This document shows, piece by piece, positions 1-8,920 of a stretch of 61,300 bases of DNA. The stretch is from Glycomyces buryatensis (lineage in GTDB: Bacteria; Actinomycetota; Actinomycetes; Mycobacteriales; Micromonosporaceae), in the NCBI RefSeq assembly GCF_004912275.1, contig NZ_STGY01000061.1, positions 1-61,300 of the forward strand, given 5' to 3'. The notes under the pieces were generated by a model that was not told the origin of the DNA, did not search any database, and saw nothing but the letters and a program-made list of their open reading frames with translations. A program made the position numbers and the translations under genes. How positions within the stretch are numbered: position 1 is the stretch's first letter; each line of letters starts with the position of its first letter.

Positions 1-591
1 CGGATCGGCATGGACCTCAAGCAAGCCAAAGCCCGAGCACGAGAGCGCTTCCGAACACCAACCGCCCCGGAGCATGAACGGGCAGCAGCGACAGCCGCCC
101 CACCAGGCGACCGGTTACGGTGCCCCGCCGCGGGCAGTAACAGCGGCGGGGAAAGCACACCCATACCAGGATGTGCAGCCCGAACCCTCAGGACAACCTC
201 CGAGGATCGGGCCCCTCCCCCTGCCCGCCAACCGAACCAACCCTCACCGGGCTCTCCATGGCCTCCACGGCCCCACACCAGAGCCCCCACACCGGCAACA
301 CCAAAGGCCCCCACTCCCGCAACGAACGCCAGCCACCTTCCACCTCCCCATCGCTGCCCGCCCCGACCGCCACCATCACCAGACCCGAAGGCCAGCGGCC
401 GAGCCGAAGGGAAGTTCACCTTTTCATCGCTGATTCGTCTGAACCCCACCCCATTCGCACCTCGGCAGCCAGCAGACCGCCCCCATCCCGGGCAGCCCCC
501 CGCTGTCGCTGATCCGTCTGAAGCCCGACCCACCCGCACCCTGGTCGCCAGGCGACTGCCCCAGGGCCAGACGGACCTCCACTGTCGCTGA
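1..591 (+). pseudogene. 3' end of an unknown gene entering from the left (frame now read-through)
   Basis: The frame open from base 1 reads RIGMDLKQAKARARERF and onward. The same frame is present inverted at the right edge of the window. Over about 130 bp the two copies differ at two positions, and both changes are synonymous in this frame (CGA/AGA for Arg, GAG/GAA for Glu). This points to a real coding C-terminus, not to the MNGQQRQPP frame that is also open here. In the right copy the gene ends at a TAA. Here a one-base deletion near position 130 puts that TAA out of frame, so the reading continues to 591 into proline-rich low-complexity sequence. The native protein probably ended near position 140. 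I do not recognise the family from the part visible. Confidence 0.4.
13..520. repeat. Left arm of a ~500-bp degenerate inverted repeat spanning the window
   Basis: Bases 13 to about 150 match the reverse complement of the last bases of the window (ending at 61300) almost perfectly. Weaker similarity continues inward to about 520, versus about 60752 on the right. The arm contains the C-terminus of the duplicated gene and the start of the tandem repeat. Two convergent paralogous loci of this kind could support inversion of the intervening ~60 kb; that is inference. Confidence 0.7.
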
Positions 592-700
592 TGAGTTTGA
601 GGCCCGACCCCAACACGCCCCGAACCCAGCAGACCGCCACCGAGTCAAGCGGACCCCGTCTGTCGCCGATCGGTTTGAAGCCCAACCCGGCACGACCTCT
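421..700. repeat. Tandem degenerate ~79-bp repeat (left array)
   Basis: A core resembling CGCTGATCCGTCTGAAGCCC occurs near 430, 509, 588 and 666. The spacings of about 79, 79 and 78 bp do not preserve a reading frame, so the array is probably non-coding. Between cores the sequence is C-rich with ACCCCA and GCAGACC motifs. The same unit, inverted and with 78/66/78-bp spacing, lies at 60752-60985. Function unknown. Bases 700-839 hold nothing further that I can recognise. Confidence 0.65.
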
Positions 701-839
701 GACTTTGCTGATGACCTCAGCGGCAGTCCTTCATCCGTTGCAGCCGATGTCAGTCCGAGCCGTTCTCCTCCGACGAGGAACCGAAGAGACCGCCCGGGAA
801 GTCATCCATGGTGAGGATGAGGCAGTCTTCGAATCGGTG

Positions 840-1832
840 TCAGGCGCGTAGCCAGGTGGCCCATTCCGGGGTCGACCCGACCATGGTCGTCAAGGCGCTG
901 ACGGAGAGTCTCACGGCGCGGGTGAACTCGGCGTGCAGCTCGGGGCCGCCGCCGCGGTGTCCGCAGGCCATCCACAGCTCCCAGGCCGTGGACGCGAGGC
1001 GTCCGGCCAGCATCCCGGTGAAGGCCGTCTCGTCGGTCGGGCCGATACCGCCCCCGGCGTCCGCGAACCCGGCCAGACAATTGTCCACAGTGGTCCGCTC
1101 GGGCTCCATGGTGCGGATGTCGGTGCCGTCCAGGCCGAATGCGGTCGCGATCAGCTCCCACCAGGGCACCCCCGGCGCCGCGCCGTCGAAGTCCAGCAGG
1201 GCCGGGCCGTCCGCGGTGAGCAGGATATTGGCGAAGCTGATGTCGCTGTGCACGATCAGCTTCTCCGGTGGCGACGCAAGGGCTGCCTCGGTGATCGGGT
1301 TGATGTACATCGCGGCGTCCTTGAGCGCCCGCGCCGCTTCCTTGTCGAGGACTCCGAGGTCGATCGCCTGGTCGAGCCATTCGTCCCAGTCGGATTCAGG
1401 ATGGGGATTGAAGGCGAAGTCGATCGTCGGGTCGGCCGGGATCGCCAACCGTGCGAGAGCGGCGATGGTCGCGCCCGTCCAATGCGCGACCTCCGGAGCG
1501 AGGGGCGTGGTGGGGTGCTCGCCGTCGAGGAACCGCAGGGCCCTGGCGAAGCGGTTCTCGCCGATCGGTTGCCACAGACCCACCGTGGCTGCGTCGGGGA
1601 TGAACGGCTCGGGCATCGCGACCCCGGCCCGCCAGGCCCCTATCTCCAGTTGACCCGCCTGTTCGATGGCTCTGGCGTAGTGGTCGCCCCAGTCGTTGTT
1701 GACCTTCACCACCCACGCGCCGGAGTCGGTGTCGACCTTCCAGGCCCAAGACCCCTCTTCATCCTTGAGTGCCGTCGCGGGACGCCGCGACCTCCCGAGG
1801 CCGAGTTGCTCGGCCACCTGCGCTGCATCCAT
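840..1832 (-). CDS. APH-family phosphotransferase (aminoglycoside/small-molecule kinase-like)
   Basis: About 330 residues with the phosphotransferase enzyme (APH) fold. The catalytic loop reads VHSDISFANILL, matching the family HxDxxxxN pattern. The metal-binding segment LLDFDGA follows about 12 residues later, as in aminoglycoside phosphotransferases and related kinases. The N-terminal lobe (VVKV) holds the nucleotide-binding strand. The substrate cannot be told: APH-fold proteins phosphorylate aminoglycosides, homoserine, choline and other small molecules, and no neighbour points to one. I chose ATG at 1832; an in-frame GTG at 1865 would add 11 residues, and neither has a strong ribosome site. 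The gene stands alone between the left repeat and a membrane-protein gene on the same strand. Confidence 0.75.
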   Translation of the reverse strand: MDAAQVAEQLGLGRSRRPATALKDEEGSWAWKVDTDSGAWVVKVNNDWGDHYARAIEQAGQLEIGAWRAGVAMPEPFIPDAATVGLWQPIGENRFARALRFLDGEHPTTPLAPEVAHWTGATIAALARLAIPADPTIDFAFNPHPESDWDEWLDQAIDLGVLDKEAARALKDAAMYINPITEAALASPPEKLIVHSDISFANILLTADGPALLDFDGAAPGVPWWELIATAFGLDGTDIRTMEPERTTVDNCLAGFADAGGGIGPTDETAFTGMLAGRLASTAWELWMACGHRGGGPELHAEFTRAVRLSVSALTTMVGSTPEWATWLRA

Positions 1833-1913
1833 GCGTGCATTCAACTCCGTCCCGTATTCGAGCACAACGGAATTAGGCGCCGTCTAAGAAGGTTGGTAGC
1901 GCCGGAGGCGAAA

Positions 1914-2411
1914 TCACGTGTGGGTGGTGTCCGGGTCGGGTGGCGTGTCCCGGGCGGCGTGATCTTCCAGGAAGCACTCGAGAAAAGTCTTCCAATCGTC
2001 GGGATGGGCGAGCCCGCCCCCGATGTCGAGCCGGTGACGCTCCCCATCGGCACGGACTTCGAACACGCCCCGGGGATCGGTCGAGCGCTCAAGCCGCTCG
2101 AAGTTCTTGCGTGGATAGGTGCGCCAGGTGCCCCACAATCGATCCCGGGCCCTGATGGTTCTCGAGCTGCGGTCGTACGTGAATTGGACCTTTTGGGTCC
2201 GATCCACGACAGCGGCACCGGCGAGGCAGCTTATTAGACCGGCGATTACCAATACCCACTGAAACCCGGGCCGCGACGGGAAGAAGATGTCCACGGCTAT
2301 AGCGAGCGGGAGGCAACCGACCACGTAGCCGACGAATGCCCAAGGATGGAGTCGGCGGCGGAAGCGGACCGTCAGCACGGCAGGCGTCGCCGGGTCGGGT
2401 TCAGGGGGCAT
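1914..2411 (-). CDS. Hypothetical two-TM membrane protein
   Basis: A protein of about 165 residues with two adjacent hydrophobic stretches (AFVGYVVGCLPLAIAV and WVLVIAGLISCLAGAAV). A soluble C-terminal part follows, rich in Arg and Tyr and reading like a small beta-rich PH-like domain (VQFTYDRSSRTIRARD). The frame is open upstream to 2579, but that extension is proline-rich low complexity. ATG at 2411 places the start just before the charged segment leading into the first membrane helix and is preferred. I do not recognise the family. It lies 81 bp downstream of, and on the same strand as, the APH-like gene's start side, and is divergent from the large cyclase gene. Confidence 0.55.
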   Translation of the reverse strand: MPPEPDPATPAVLTVRFRRRLHPWAFVGYVVGCLPLAIAVDIFFPSRPGFQWVLVIAGLISCLAGAAVVDRTQKVQFTYDRSSRTIRARDRLWGTWRTYPRKNFERLERSTDPRGVFEVRADGERHRLDIGGGLAHPDDWKTFLECFLEDHAARDTPPDPDTTHT

Positions 2412-2691
2412 GGGCGGTCTTTCGTTCTCGGAGCCTGCGAGGGGTTGGCTCAGTGCACTGAGTTTATCGAGGCGGGTGGGTCGGTGGTGGGCTCGCGCTC
2501 GCGGCGGCTCGGGCGGTCCGCCGAACGGGGGGTTTGTCGGGGTGGGCTGAGGATCCGTGAGGGAATTGTGCCCCTGCACACAGGTATCTGTCAGCTAGGA
2601 CACGTATCCTTGCGACCGTGAACCGGAAGATCCTCGCCATTCCCACAAGGAGTGGGGAACAACACACCCTGGTCTCGGTGTTGGTGCTGCT

Positions 2692-5600
2692 GTGACCTGC
2701 CCATTCTGCTCCGTGCCCACGGTGCCGGGTGCGCGCTACTGCCATAACTGCGGTGCGCCCCTGTCGCCGGAGGCCAGCGCGCCCCAGACCGAGCGTCGTT
2801 ACGTGACGGTGCTGTTCTGCGACCTCTCCGACTTCACCACCTGGTCAGAAAGCCTCGACCCCGAGCGGGTCTCGTCCGTGACCGACCGGCTCCTGGCCGA
2901 GTGCGTCTCCGCCGTGAACGAGTTCGGCGGGCACGTCGACAAGCTCACCGGTGACGGCCTCATGGCCGTGTTCGGGGCCCCGCTGTCGCACGAGGACGAT
3001 GCCGAGCGCGCCATTCGCGCCGCCCAGGCCATGCAGAAGCGCGTCAGGCGCATGCTCAAGGCCGAGTCCGGCGGGGGCCTGCCCATCGGTCTGCGCATCG
3101 GGCTTCGGTCCGGGCTGGTCGTGGCCGGGATGCAGGCGAACCTCGAGTACACCGTCATCGGGGACACCGTGAACACCGCCGCGCGCCTGTGCGACGCGGC
3201 CGCTGTCGGCACCGTCTGGGCCGGCGAGGAGACCATGCGCGCCACCCGGCACGCCGCCGCCTGGCGCCGGTTGACTCCCGTGCGCCTCAAGGGAAAGCGT
3301 GAGCCGGTCGAGGTGTTCCAGCTCCTCGGGCTCGAAGACGAGCCGGGCACCCGCGCAAGTCTCGGGGACACCGCGCCGTTCATCGGTCGCGACACCGAGA
3401 TCGGTCGGGTCACCGGCCGCCTCGAAGCCGTCATCGACCGTGGCGAGCCGCTGGTGCTCATCCACACCGCCGAGGCGGGGATGGGCAAGACCCGCTTCGC
3501 CCGCGAGGTCCGCACCATCGCCACCGAGCGCGGCGCCCGCGTCCTCACCGTCCGGGCCGCCCCCTACGGCGAGGGGCGCCGCTTCGGGCCGCTCGCCGAC
3601 CTGGTGCGCAAGGCCGCCGGCATGAAGTTCGACGACGACCGCGCCACCGCCGAGGCCAAGCTCCGCCGCATCGCCGACGGGCACGACGCCCACGGCGACT
3701 GCCGCCTCAATGTCGAGATCCTGCTCGGGCTTCTCGGCCACGGGAGGCCCGTCCGCACTGACCGGGCCGGCGGGTTCACCGGCAAGCAGTCCGAGGCGTA
3801 CACGATCCCCGAGGCCGTCGCCGAGCTCATCACGCACCTGGCCCTCCAGGGACCGATCGTGCTCAATATCGACGACCTTCACACCGCCAGCGCCGACGGC
3901 ATAGACGCGCTCGGCGTGGCGCTCGCCAAGATCACCGGGCCCGTCCTGGTGCTGCTCTACGGCCGCCCCGAACTGACCCGGTCCTCCGGCGTGCTCACCC
4001 GCGTGTCCGAGGCCGAGGTCCACCCGCTGCCGCCGCTGGCCGGCGCCGACGCCGCCCGGCTGCTGCGCGGCTTCCTCGGCGGCGAGCGGCTTCCCAAGCA
4101 GGACGAGGAACGCCTGCTCGGCTTCGCCCAGGGCAACCCGTACTACCTCGCCGAGCTCGTCACGCTCCTGGTCGAGCAGGACCTGTTGATCCGCTCGGGG
4201 GAGTCCTGGCGGCTCGCCGCCGGGTCGCTGGCCGGGCAGATGCTCTCGCGCGACCTCGCCCAGGTGCTCGGCGCCCGCATCGACGCGCTCAGCCCCGCCG
4301 CGCGGGCGCTGCTGCGGGCGGCCTCCATCTTCGGTGACGCCGTCCCGCCCGAGGCCACCCAGCTGCTGGAGAAGGAGGTGCCCGGCGAGTTCGAGCGCGC
4401 GCTCCAGGAACTGCTCGACCGGCGCATGCTGCGGCGCCGCTCCTACGGCGGCTACCGCTTCGTGACGCCGCTGCTGCGCCAGGCCGCCTACGCGCCCATC
4501 GGGAAGGCCGACGCCGCCCACGCGCACGCCGAGATCGCCCGCTGGGCCGCCGACACCGAACTCGAGGGGCAGTCCTCGGACCAGCTCGTCGTCTACCACG
4601 CCGAACAGGCCGTCATGCTCGCCCGCGAGGTCGAGATCGAGGCGCTCGACGAGGTCTGGAACGTCCTCCCGCTCGCCCTCGACGCCGTCCGCAAGCAGGC
4701 CGCCAGCGCCATGGACGCCTCCGAGCCCGAGCGGGCCGTGGCCCTGCTCAATGACGTCGAGAAGCTCTCCACACTGTCCTATTCGGACCGGCTCCTGCGG
4801 GGCCGCGCCCTCACCAGGCTCGGCCGCACCGCCGAGGCCGAGGCCGAGATCGAGGGCCTCGCCGTCGACCTGGGCCTCATCGTCCCCGCCGACGAACACG
4901 ACGACGACCACCCGTCCGGCCAGCTCTTCGGCGACGACTTCCCCGAATCCGAGGCCGAACTCGTCGCCCAACTCCTGCTGCTGCGCGGCCGGCTCCACCG
5001 TTTCAAGGGCGAGCTCGAATCCGCCCGCGGCGCCTGGACCGCCGCCCTCGCGCTCTCGCGGCGCGAAGGACTCGCCGGGCCCCGCTGCGACGCCCAGTGC
5101 CGCATCGGCCTGCTCGACTTCCTCGCCGGGCACCTCTCCGAGGCCGAGGCCCGCTTCCTCGACGCCTACGACACCGCCTTCGGCGTCGGCGACGACCGCC
5201 GCCTCGCCTGGGCCCTCCAGCACCAGGCCTGGGTCCTGGTCGCCCGCGGCGACTTCGACGGCGCCGACGACGTCCTGCGCGAGGCCGCCAAGGCCTTCGC
5301 CCGCCAGATGGACCTCGTCGGCCGCGCCTGGGTCCGCGGCGTCTCCGCGTTCGCCCTGCTCATGGCCGGCCGCTTCTCCGAAGCGCGGCGGCTGTCCGAC
5401 GTGTTCCTCCCGATCGGCGCCCGCTCGGGCGACATCTTCGCCGTCGGGCTGCTGCGCGCCACCGGCGCCGCCGCGTCCGTCTCGCTCGGCCACCCGGAGG
5501 GCGCCGACGCCGCCGCCCGCAAGTCCTTCGCCGATTTCGACCGCATCGACGACGACTGGGGAAGGGGCTTCGCCAAGTACGTCCGCGCCCTCGCCGCCCG

Positions 5601-6069
5601 CTCGATCGGCGCGCTCGACCACGCCATCGACCTGGCCACCACGGCCGAGGAATACGGCACCCAGACCGGCCATCCGCTCCTGATCAGCTTGGCCTGCAAC
5701 CTCAGAGGCCGCTGCGCCCTCGAAGCGGGCGACCTCGACACCGCCGAGGCCGCCGCGAACCAGGCGCTCGCGCTCGTCACCGAGGACGTCCTCGAACCGG
5801 CCCTGGCCGCAGCCCGCGCCCTGCTCGCGGAGGTCAGCGCCGCCAAGGGCGACCAGGCCGGGGCGCTGGAGGAACTGAAGGCGCTGGCCGAGCACTGGGA
5901 CGAGCCGTCCCTGGGCTACCCGCGCCGGGCGATTGTGGCGCGCTACGCGCGGCTGCTGGACGAGTCCGGCCGCCGCGAGGAGGCCGAGAAGTGGGCCGCC
6001 TTGGTGCCCAAGTCATTCGGCGAGGACCCGGCGGCGACCGCCTGGGCCGAGCAGTACCTGGCATCGTAG
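2692..6069 (+). CDS. Zinc-ribbon / class III nucleotidyl cyclase / AAA ATPase / TPR multidomain regulator
   Basis: A 1,125-residue protein with GTG start. Residues 1-25 form a zinc ribbon (C3, C6, C17, C20). Residues 36-190 are a class III adenylate/guanylate cyclase domain. The metal aspartates D44 (LFCDLSDF) and D88 (KLTGDGL), the Lys before GDG, and the late motif YTVIGDTVNTAARL are all present, so it looks active. A P-loop ATPase follows, with Walker A AEAGMGKTR near residue 265 and Walker B VLNIDDLH near 390. From about 600 to the end the protein is helical TPR-like. The layout matches actinobacterial and myxobacterial cyclase-ATPase fusions (Rv1358/Rv2488c-like), but with no LuxR DNA-binding domain at the C-terminus. 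It is probably a cytosolic sensor in which ATPase/TPR binding of a partner gates cyclic nucleotide synthesis. No partner is obvious nearby apart from the Ser/Thr kinase downstream. Confidence 0.88.
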   Translation: MTCPFCSVPTVPGARYCHNCGAPLSPEASAPQTERRYVTVLFCDLSDFTTWSESLDPERVSSVTDRLLAECVSAVNEFGGHVDKLTGDGLMAVFGAPLSHEDDAERAIRAAQAMQKRVRRMLKAESGGGLPIGLRIGLRSGLVVAGMQANLEYTVIGDTVNTAARLCDAAAVGTVWAGEETMRATRHAAAWRRLTPVRLKGKREPVEVFQLLGLEDEPGTRASLGDTAPFIGRDTEIGRVTGRLEAVIDRGEPLVLIHTAEAGMGKTRFAREVRTIATERGARVLTVRAAPYGEGRRFGPLADLVRKAAGMKFDDDRATAEAKLRRIADGHDAHGDCRLNVEILLGLLGHGRPVRTDRAGGFTGKQSEAYTIPEAVAELITHLALQGPIVLNIDDLHTASADGIDALGVALAKITGPVLVLLYGRPELTRSSGVLTRVSEAEVHPLPPLAGADAARLLRGFLGGERLPKQDEERLLGFAQGNPYYLAELVTLLVEQDLLIRSGESWRLAAGSLAGQMLSRDLAQVLGARIDALSPAARALLRAASIFGDAVPPEATQLLEKEVPGEFERALQELLDRRMLRRRSYGGYRFVTPLLRQAAYAPIGKADAAHAHAEIARWAADTELEGQSSDQLVVYHAEQAVMLAREVEIEALDEVWNVLPLALDAVRKQAASAMDASEPERAVALLNDVEKLSTLSYSDRLLRGRALTRLGRTAEAEAEIEGLAVDLGLIVPADEHDDDHPSGQLFGDDFPESEAELVAQLLLLRGRLHRFKGELESARGAWTAALALSRREGLAGPRCDAQCRIGLLDFLAGHLSEAEARFLDAYDTAFGVGDDRRLAWALQHQAWVLVARGDFDGADDVLREAAKAFARQMDLVGRAWVRGVSAFALLMAGRFSEARRLSDVFLPIGARSGDIFAVGLLRATGAAASVSLGHPEGADAAARKSFADFDRIDDDWGRGFAKYVRALAARSIGALDHAIDLATTAEEYGTQTGHPLLISLACNLRGRCALEAGDLDTAEAAANQALALVTEDVLEPALAAARALLAEVSAAKGDQAGALEELKALAEHWDEPSLGYPRRAIVARYARLLDESGRREEAEKWAALVPKSFGEDPAATAWAEQYLAS

Positions 6070-6573
6070 GGCGGACTCCGAGACGATGCGAACCGCCAGC
6101 GCCCCGACCACTCCGAGCACCGGCCGACGGTCTCCTGCGACCGGAGTGCCCGCATCGCTGAGCCCAGCGCTGGGCCGAGCCCCGAGATCCGGCCTAAGAG
6201 CACAGACCTCCAGAGCACTGAGACCTGTGAACGGTGCGCCTGAAGTGGCGGAAGAGACGCGGCGGGTGGACGGGAGTGCCTCGAACCCGACGCATCGGCA
6301 CCGTCGGCCCGCCCGTCCTCCCGCGCGCCACACGGGGGATGCATTCACTATGGGCCACCGAGGCTTTGCCCATTGTCAGCGACATATCAACCTTTCGGCC
6401 AGTTGTGACTGTCTCTTCGTTCAGGCGTATACAGATTCTGAGGCGCGTTGCCGTAACGTTATCGACCGAAGGTCCTACGACTCGCGCAGTACAGCGAAAT
6501 CGGTCCGAAGCGCGACCCGCACTGACTCGCGCTCGGAACCGATCCATGCTCGACATCACGGAGGCTGTAGCTA
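6070..6573. other. Intergenic region upstream of the Ser/Thr kinase
   Basis: 504 bp without a convincing gene. It holds a perfect 14-bp palindrome, GCCCAGCGCTGGGC, at 6162-6175, which may help terminate the cyclase transcript. The segment 6380-6520 is more AT-rich, as expected for the promoter and leader of the kinase. Open frames on either strand here have no protein-like composition. Confidence 0.4.
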
Positions 6574-8727
6574 GTGGACACGATCTCGTCCTACGGTGCG
6601 CCAACCGATCCCCACCCCCTTCCTCACGCTCCCCTCTCCCCACCGGTGGCCCCCATCTCCCCGGTGCGTCCAGGAGCAGCGACGACCGGAGACCTGGGAA
6701 GAGGACGCGAAATCGACCCCGAGTCCCTGCTCGAGGGCATCGAACGGCTCACCGGCTTCAGCGAAATCGATCGCGGCGCCTACTCGATCGTTTACAGCGC
6801 CACCAAATTCGACGACGGCAAGGAAGTCGCCGTCAAGATCGAATCGCGGCCGCTCACCGACAACGCCGGACGCGAGCGCTTCCGTCACGACGTCCAGACC
6901 GCCGGCCGCCTCTCCAACCACCCCTGCGTGGTCGAGATGGTCTCGGCCGGGCTCACCCACGCGGCCAACCCGTACGTGGTCATGGAGCGCTGCCGCGGGT
7001 CCGTGGCGGAGATGCTCGACCACTACACGACCCTCCCGCCGCAGCGGACCATCGAAATCGGCATCCGCGTCGCCGACGCTCTGGCCGCCGCCCACGAGGC
7101 CGGGATCGTCCACCGCGACATCAAGCCCGCCAATATCCTCGTCAACGACTACGGGCAGGCCGTCCTGGCCGACTTCGGGCTCTCGTGCCTCATGCCGGCC
7201 CCTCGCCCCGGCGAGCCGATCTCGATCATGGCGACCCCCGCGTACGCCCCGCAAGAGGTCTTCCGGATGCAGGAGACCGGGCCCAGCGCCGACGTGTACT
7301 CCCTGGCGGCGACGCTCTACACCATGCTCAACGGCTGCCCGCCGCGCTTCCACTCGGAAGGCGTCCGCGACATCAATGAGGTTGCGGCCCTGTTCGACCG
7401 GCCCATTCCGGAGATTCCCGGTATCTCTCCGCTGTTGCTGGAAATCCTGCGCACCGCGCTCATCAACAACCCCGAGGGACGGCCCACCGCCGTCGAGTTC
7501 CGTGAGTTCCTCGCGAGCATCCCCGAGGCCTCGACCGGGGTCCTCCCGCGCGTCACCGACACCGGTGCGCCCGTACCGGGTGCCGCCGCCGCTGCCGGGC
7601 CCGAAGGGGTCGGCACCTACGGCGCCTACAGTTCGCCGCCGCGGGAGGGCTTCGACCTCAGCGGGAACGCCGACGCGACGGGTACCCAGCCGACGTTGAC
7701 CGACGCCGACCTCGCCGACGCGCCCGCGACGCTGCGGCTCGCCCCGGGCAGGCGGCGCGGTCGCCGCTCCGGCGTGTCGCGAGGTCCTGAAGCGACACAG
7801 ACTGAAGCGACACAAACGATTCAGACGTCCCAAGTGGCCCAGGCGGCCCCCGGGCACCAGGCCGTCCAGTCGGCTCCGGTCTCCCCGGTCGGCCCTCGAA
7901 TCGTCCCCGACCACGCCGCGCCGCGGCAGGGAACGCCGTCGAACTCGGGCGCCGAACGCCACCCCGCCACACCGCAGCCGGCCCCCGAACCCGGCCGGGC
8001 CTTCAACCCCGCCGACCCCGGGCCCTCCCCGGTGAACGAGACCGCCAAATGGGAGGCCTTCAGCGGCAGCGCCGGCGGCGGCCCCGCCACCAGCGGCGCC
8101 GGTGCGGGAGCCGGATTCGATCGCGAAGCGGCCGATAGGGACTCGCGCCTGCCGGTGCCCGTGCCGCGCCCCGAGACCGGCATGACCCGCCGCGAGCGGC
8201 GCCTCAAGGAAGGCGACACCGGCTCGGGAGTCGGACGGATCATCGGCCTGTCCATCGCCGCGCTCGTCGTGCTCGGCCTGCTCGTCTTCGGCGCCGTCTG
8301 GCTGTTCGGCGGCGAGGAGCCCACGAACCTCGCCGAACAGTCTATGGTCGGCCAGTACGAGAAGGACTGCACGCTCGATCAGGACGGCGTCGGCTGCGTC
8401 ACCGAGGCGACCTGCTTCACCGGCGCCATCGACGCTCTGGATTCCGCCTCCTGCGACGGCGCGCACCTGTGGGAGGGCTACGCCACCGGCCAGCTCCCCG
8501 AGGACGTCGCCGACGCCGAGCCCGCCGATGTGGCGGCGAACGAGACCGTCGCGGCCGCCTGCGTCAACGGCCAGCGCGAGGGAGGCCCGCTCGAACAGCT
8601 CATCGGCTCGGACTCGGTCGAATGGACCACCGACCTGCACCTGCCGGGCGACGGCACCTTCATGTGCGTGGCGACGCCGTACGACGGCGAGGACGTCAGC
8701 GGCCCGACCTTCGTCCGCTCAGGTTGA
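6574..8727 (+). CDS. Transmembrane Ser/Thr protein kinase (PknB-like)
   Basis: A 717-residue receptor-like kinase. GTG at 6574 follows a GGAGG ribosome site by about 9 nt. The N-terminal ~45 residues are proline-rich. The kinase domain spans about 55-310, with the VAVK lysine, [10 protein letters not shown] catalytic loop (about 179-188), DFG near 200 and an APE-like segment (YAPQEV). A long Pro/Ala/Thr juxtamembrane linker follows. One transmembrane helix at about 555-578 ([20 protein letters not shown]) comes before an extracellular domain of about 140 residues. That domain has several cysteines (C356-type pattern [29 protein letters not shown]), resembling actinobacterial septum-formation-type extracellular domains. 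It is not a PASTA domain. It probably senses an extracellular signal and phosphorylates cytosolic targets. A strong terminator follows. Confidence 0.9.
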   Translation: MDTISSYGAPTDPHPLPHAPLSPPVAPISPVRPGAATTGDLGRGREIDPESLLEGIERLTGFSEIDRGAYSIVYSATKFDDGKEVAVKIESRPLTDNAGRERFRHDVQTAGRLSNHPCVVEMVSAGLTHAANPYVVMERCRGSVAEMLDHYTTLPPQRTIEIGIRVADALAAAHEAGIVHRDIKPANILVNDYGQAVLADFGLSCLMPAPRPGEPISIMATPAYAPQEVFRMQETGPSADVYSLAATLYTMLNGCPPRFHSEGVRDINEVAALFDRPIPEIPGISPLLLEILRTALINNPEGRPTAVEFREFLASIPEASTGVLPRVTDTGAPVPGAAAAAGPEGVGTYGAYSSPPREGFDLSGNADATGTQPTLTDADLADAPATLRLAPGRRRGRRSGVSRGPEATQTEATQTIQTSQVAQAAPGHQAVQSAPVSPVGPRIVPDHAAPRQGTPSNSGAERHPATPQPAPEPGRAFNPADPGPSPVNETAKWEAFSGSAGGGPATSGAGAGAGFDREAADRDSRLPVPVPRPETGMTRRERRLKEGDTGSGVGRIIGLSIAALVVLGLLVFGAVWLFGGEEPTNLAEQSMVGQYEKDCTLDQDGVGCVTEATCFTGAIDALDSASCDGAHLWEGYATGQLPEDVADAEPADVAANETVAAACVNGQREGGPLEQLIGSDSVEWTTDLHLPGDGTFMCVATPYDGEDVSGPTFVRSG

Positions 8728-8793
8728 ACACCACCCGGTGAGCACCAACCGGTGAACACCGGCCAAAACTGAAACCCCCAGAGCGCAAACGAA

Positions 8794-8825
8794 AGGGCCC
8801 GGCACGGGTTTCCGTGCCGGGCCCT
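8794..8825. terminator. Bidirectional-type stem-loop between kinase and nrdB
   Basis: A perfect 14-bp stem, AGGGCCCGGCACGG paired with CCGTGCCGGGCCCT, with the loop GTTT. It lies between convergent genes and could serve both strands. Confidence 0.85.
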
Positions 8826-8829
8826 CGCA

Positions 8830-8855
8830 TTCCTATAGGATATATCCTATAGGAA
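8830..8855. promoter_or_regulatory. Perfect 26-bp AT-rich palindrome (copy 1)
   Basis: Two CCTATAGG octamers, each itself palindromic, are separated by ATATAT and framed by TT/AA, giving a perfect 26-bp dyad. The element starts 4 bp after the terminator stem and lies 66 bp beyond the nrdB stop. A second copy is at 41087-41108. Such nested symmetry in high-GC DNA suggests a protein-binding site, but no factor is identified. Confidence 0.6.
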
Positions 8856-8920
8856 CGGCGGCGTGCCAGGGACTGGGTGATCCACGGTTCGCAGGGCTTA
8901 CCGTGTGGCACGGCCTTTGA

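Noticed and set aside
421..700. CRISPR array
   Set aside because: Units are degenerate, 66-79 bp long, with no constant repeat/unique spacer structure and no cas genes.
2845..5895. 1,016-residue minus-strand frame antisense to the cyclase gene
   Set aside because: Composition is Gly/Ala/Val/Glu low complexity, a codon shadow of the real GC-rich gene with its cyclase and ATPase motifs.
8830..8855. AT-rich palindrome as a simple terminator
   Set aside because: A perfect GC-rich terminator already precedes it and there is no T-run. The second copy lies inside an operon before a downstream gene.
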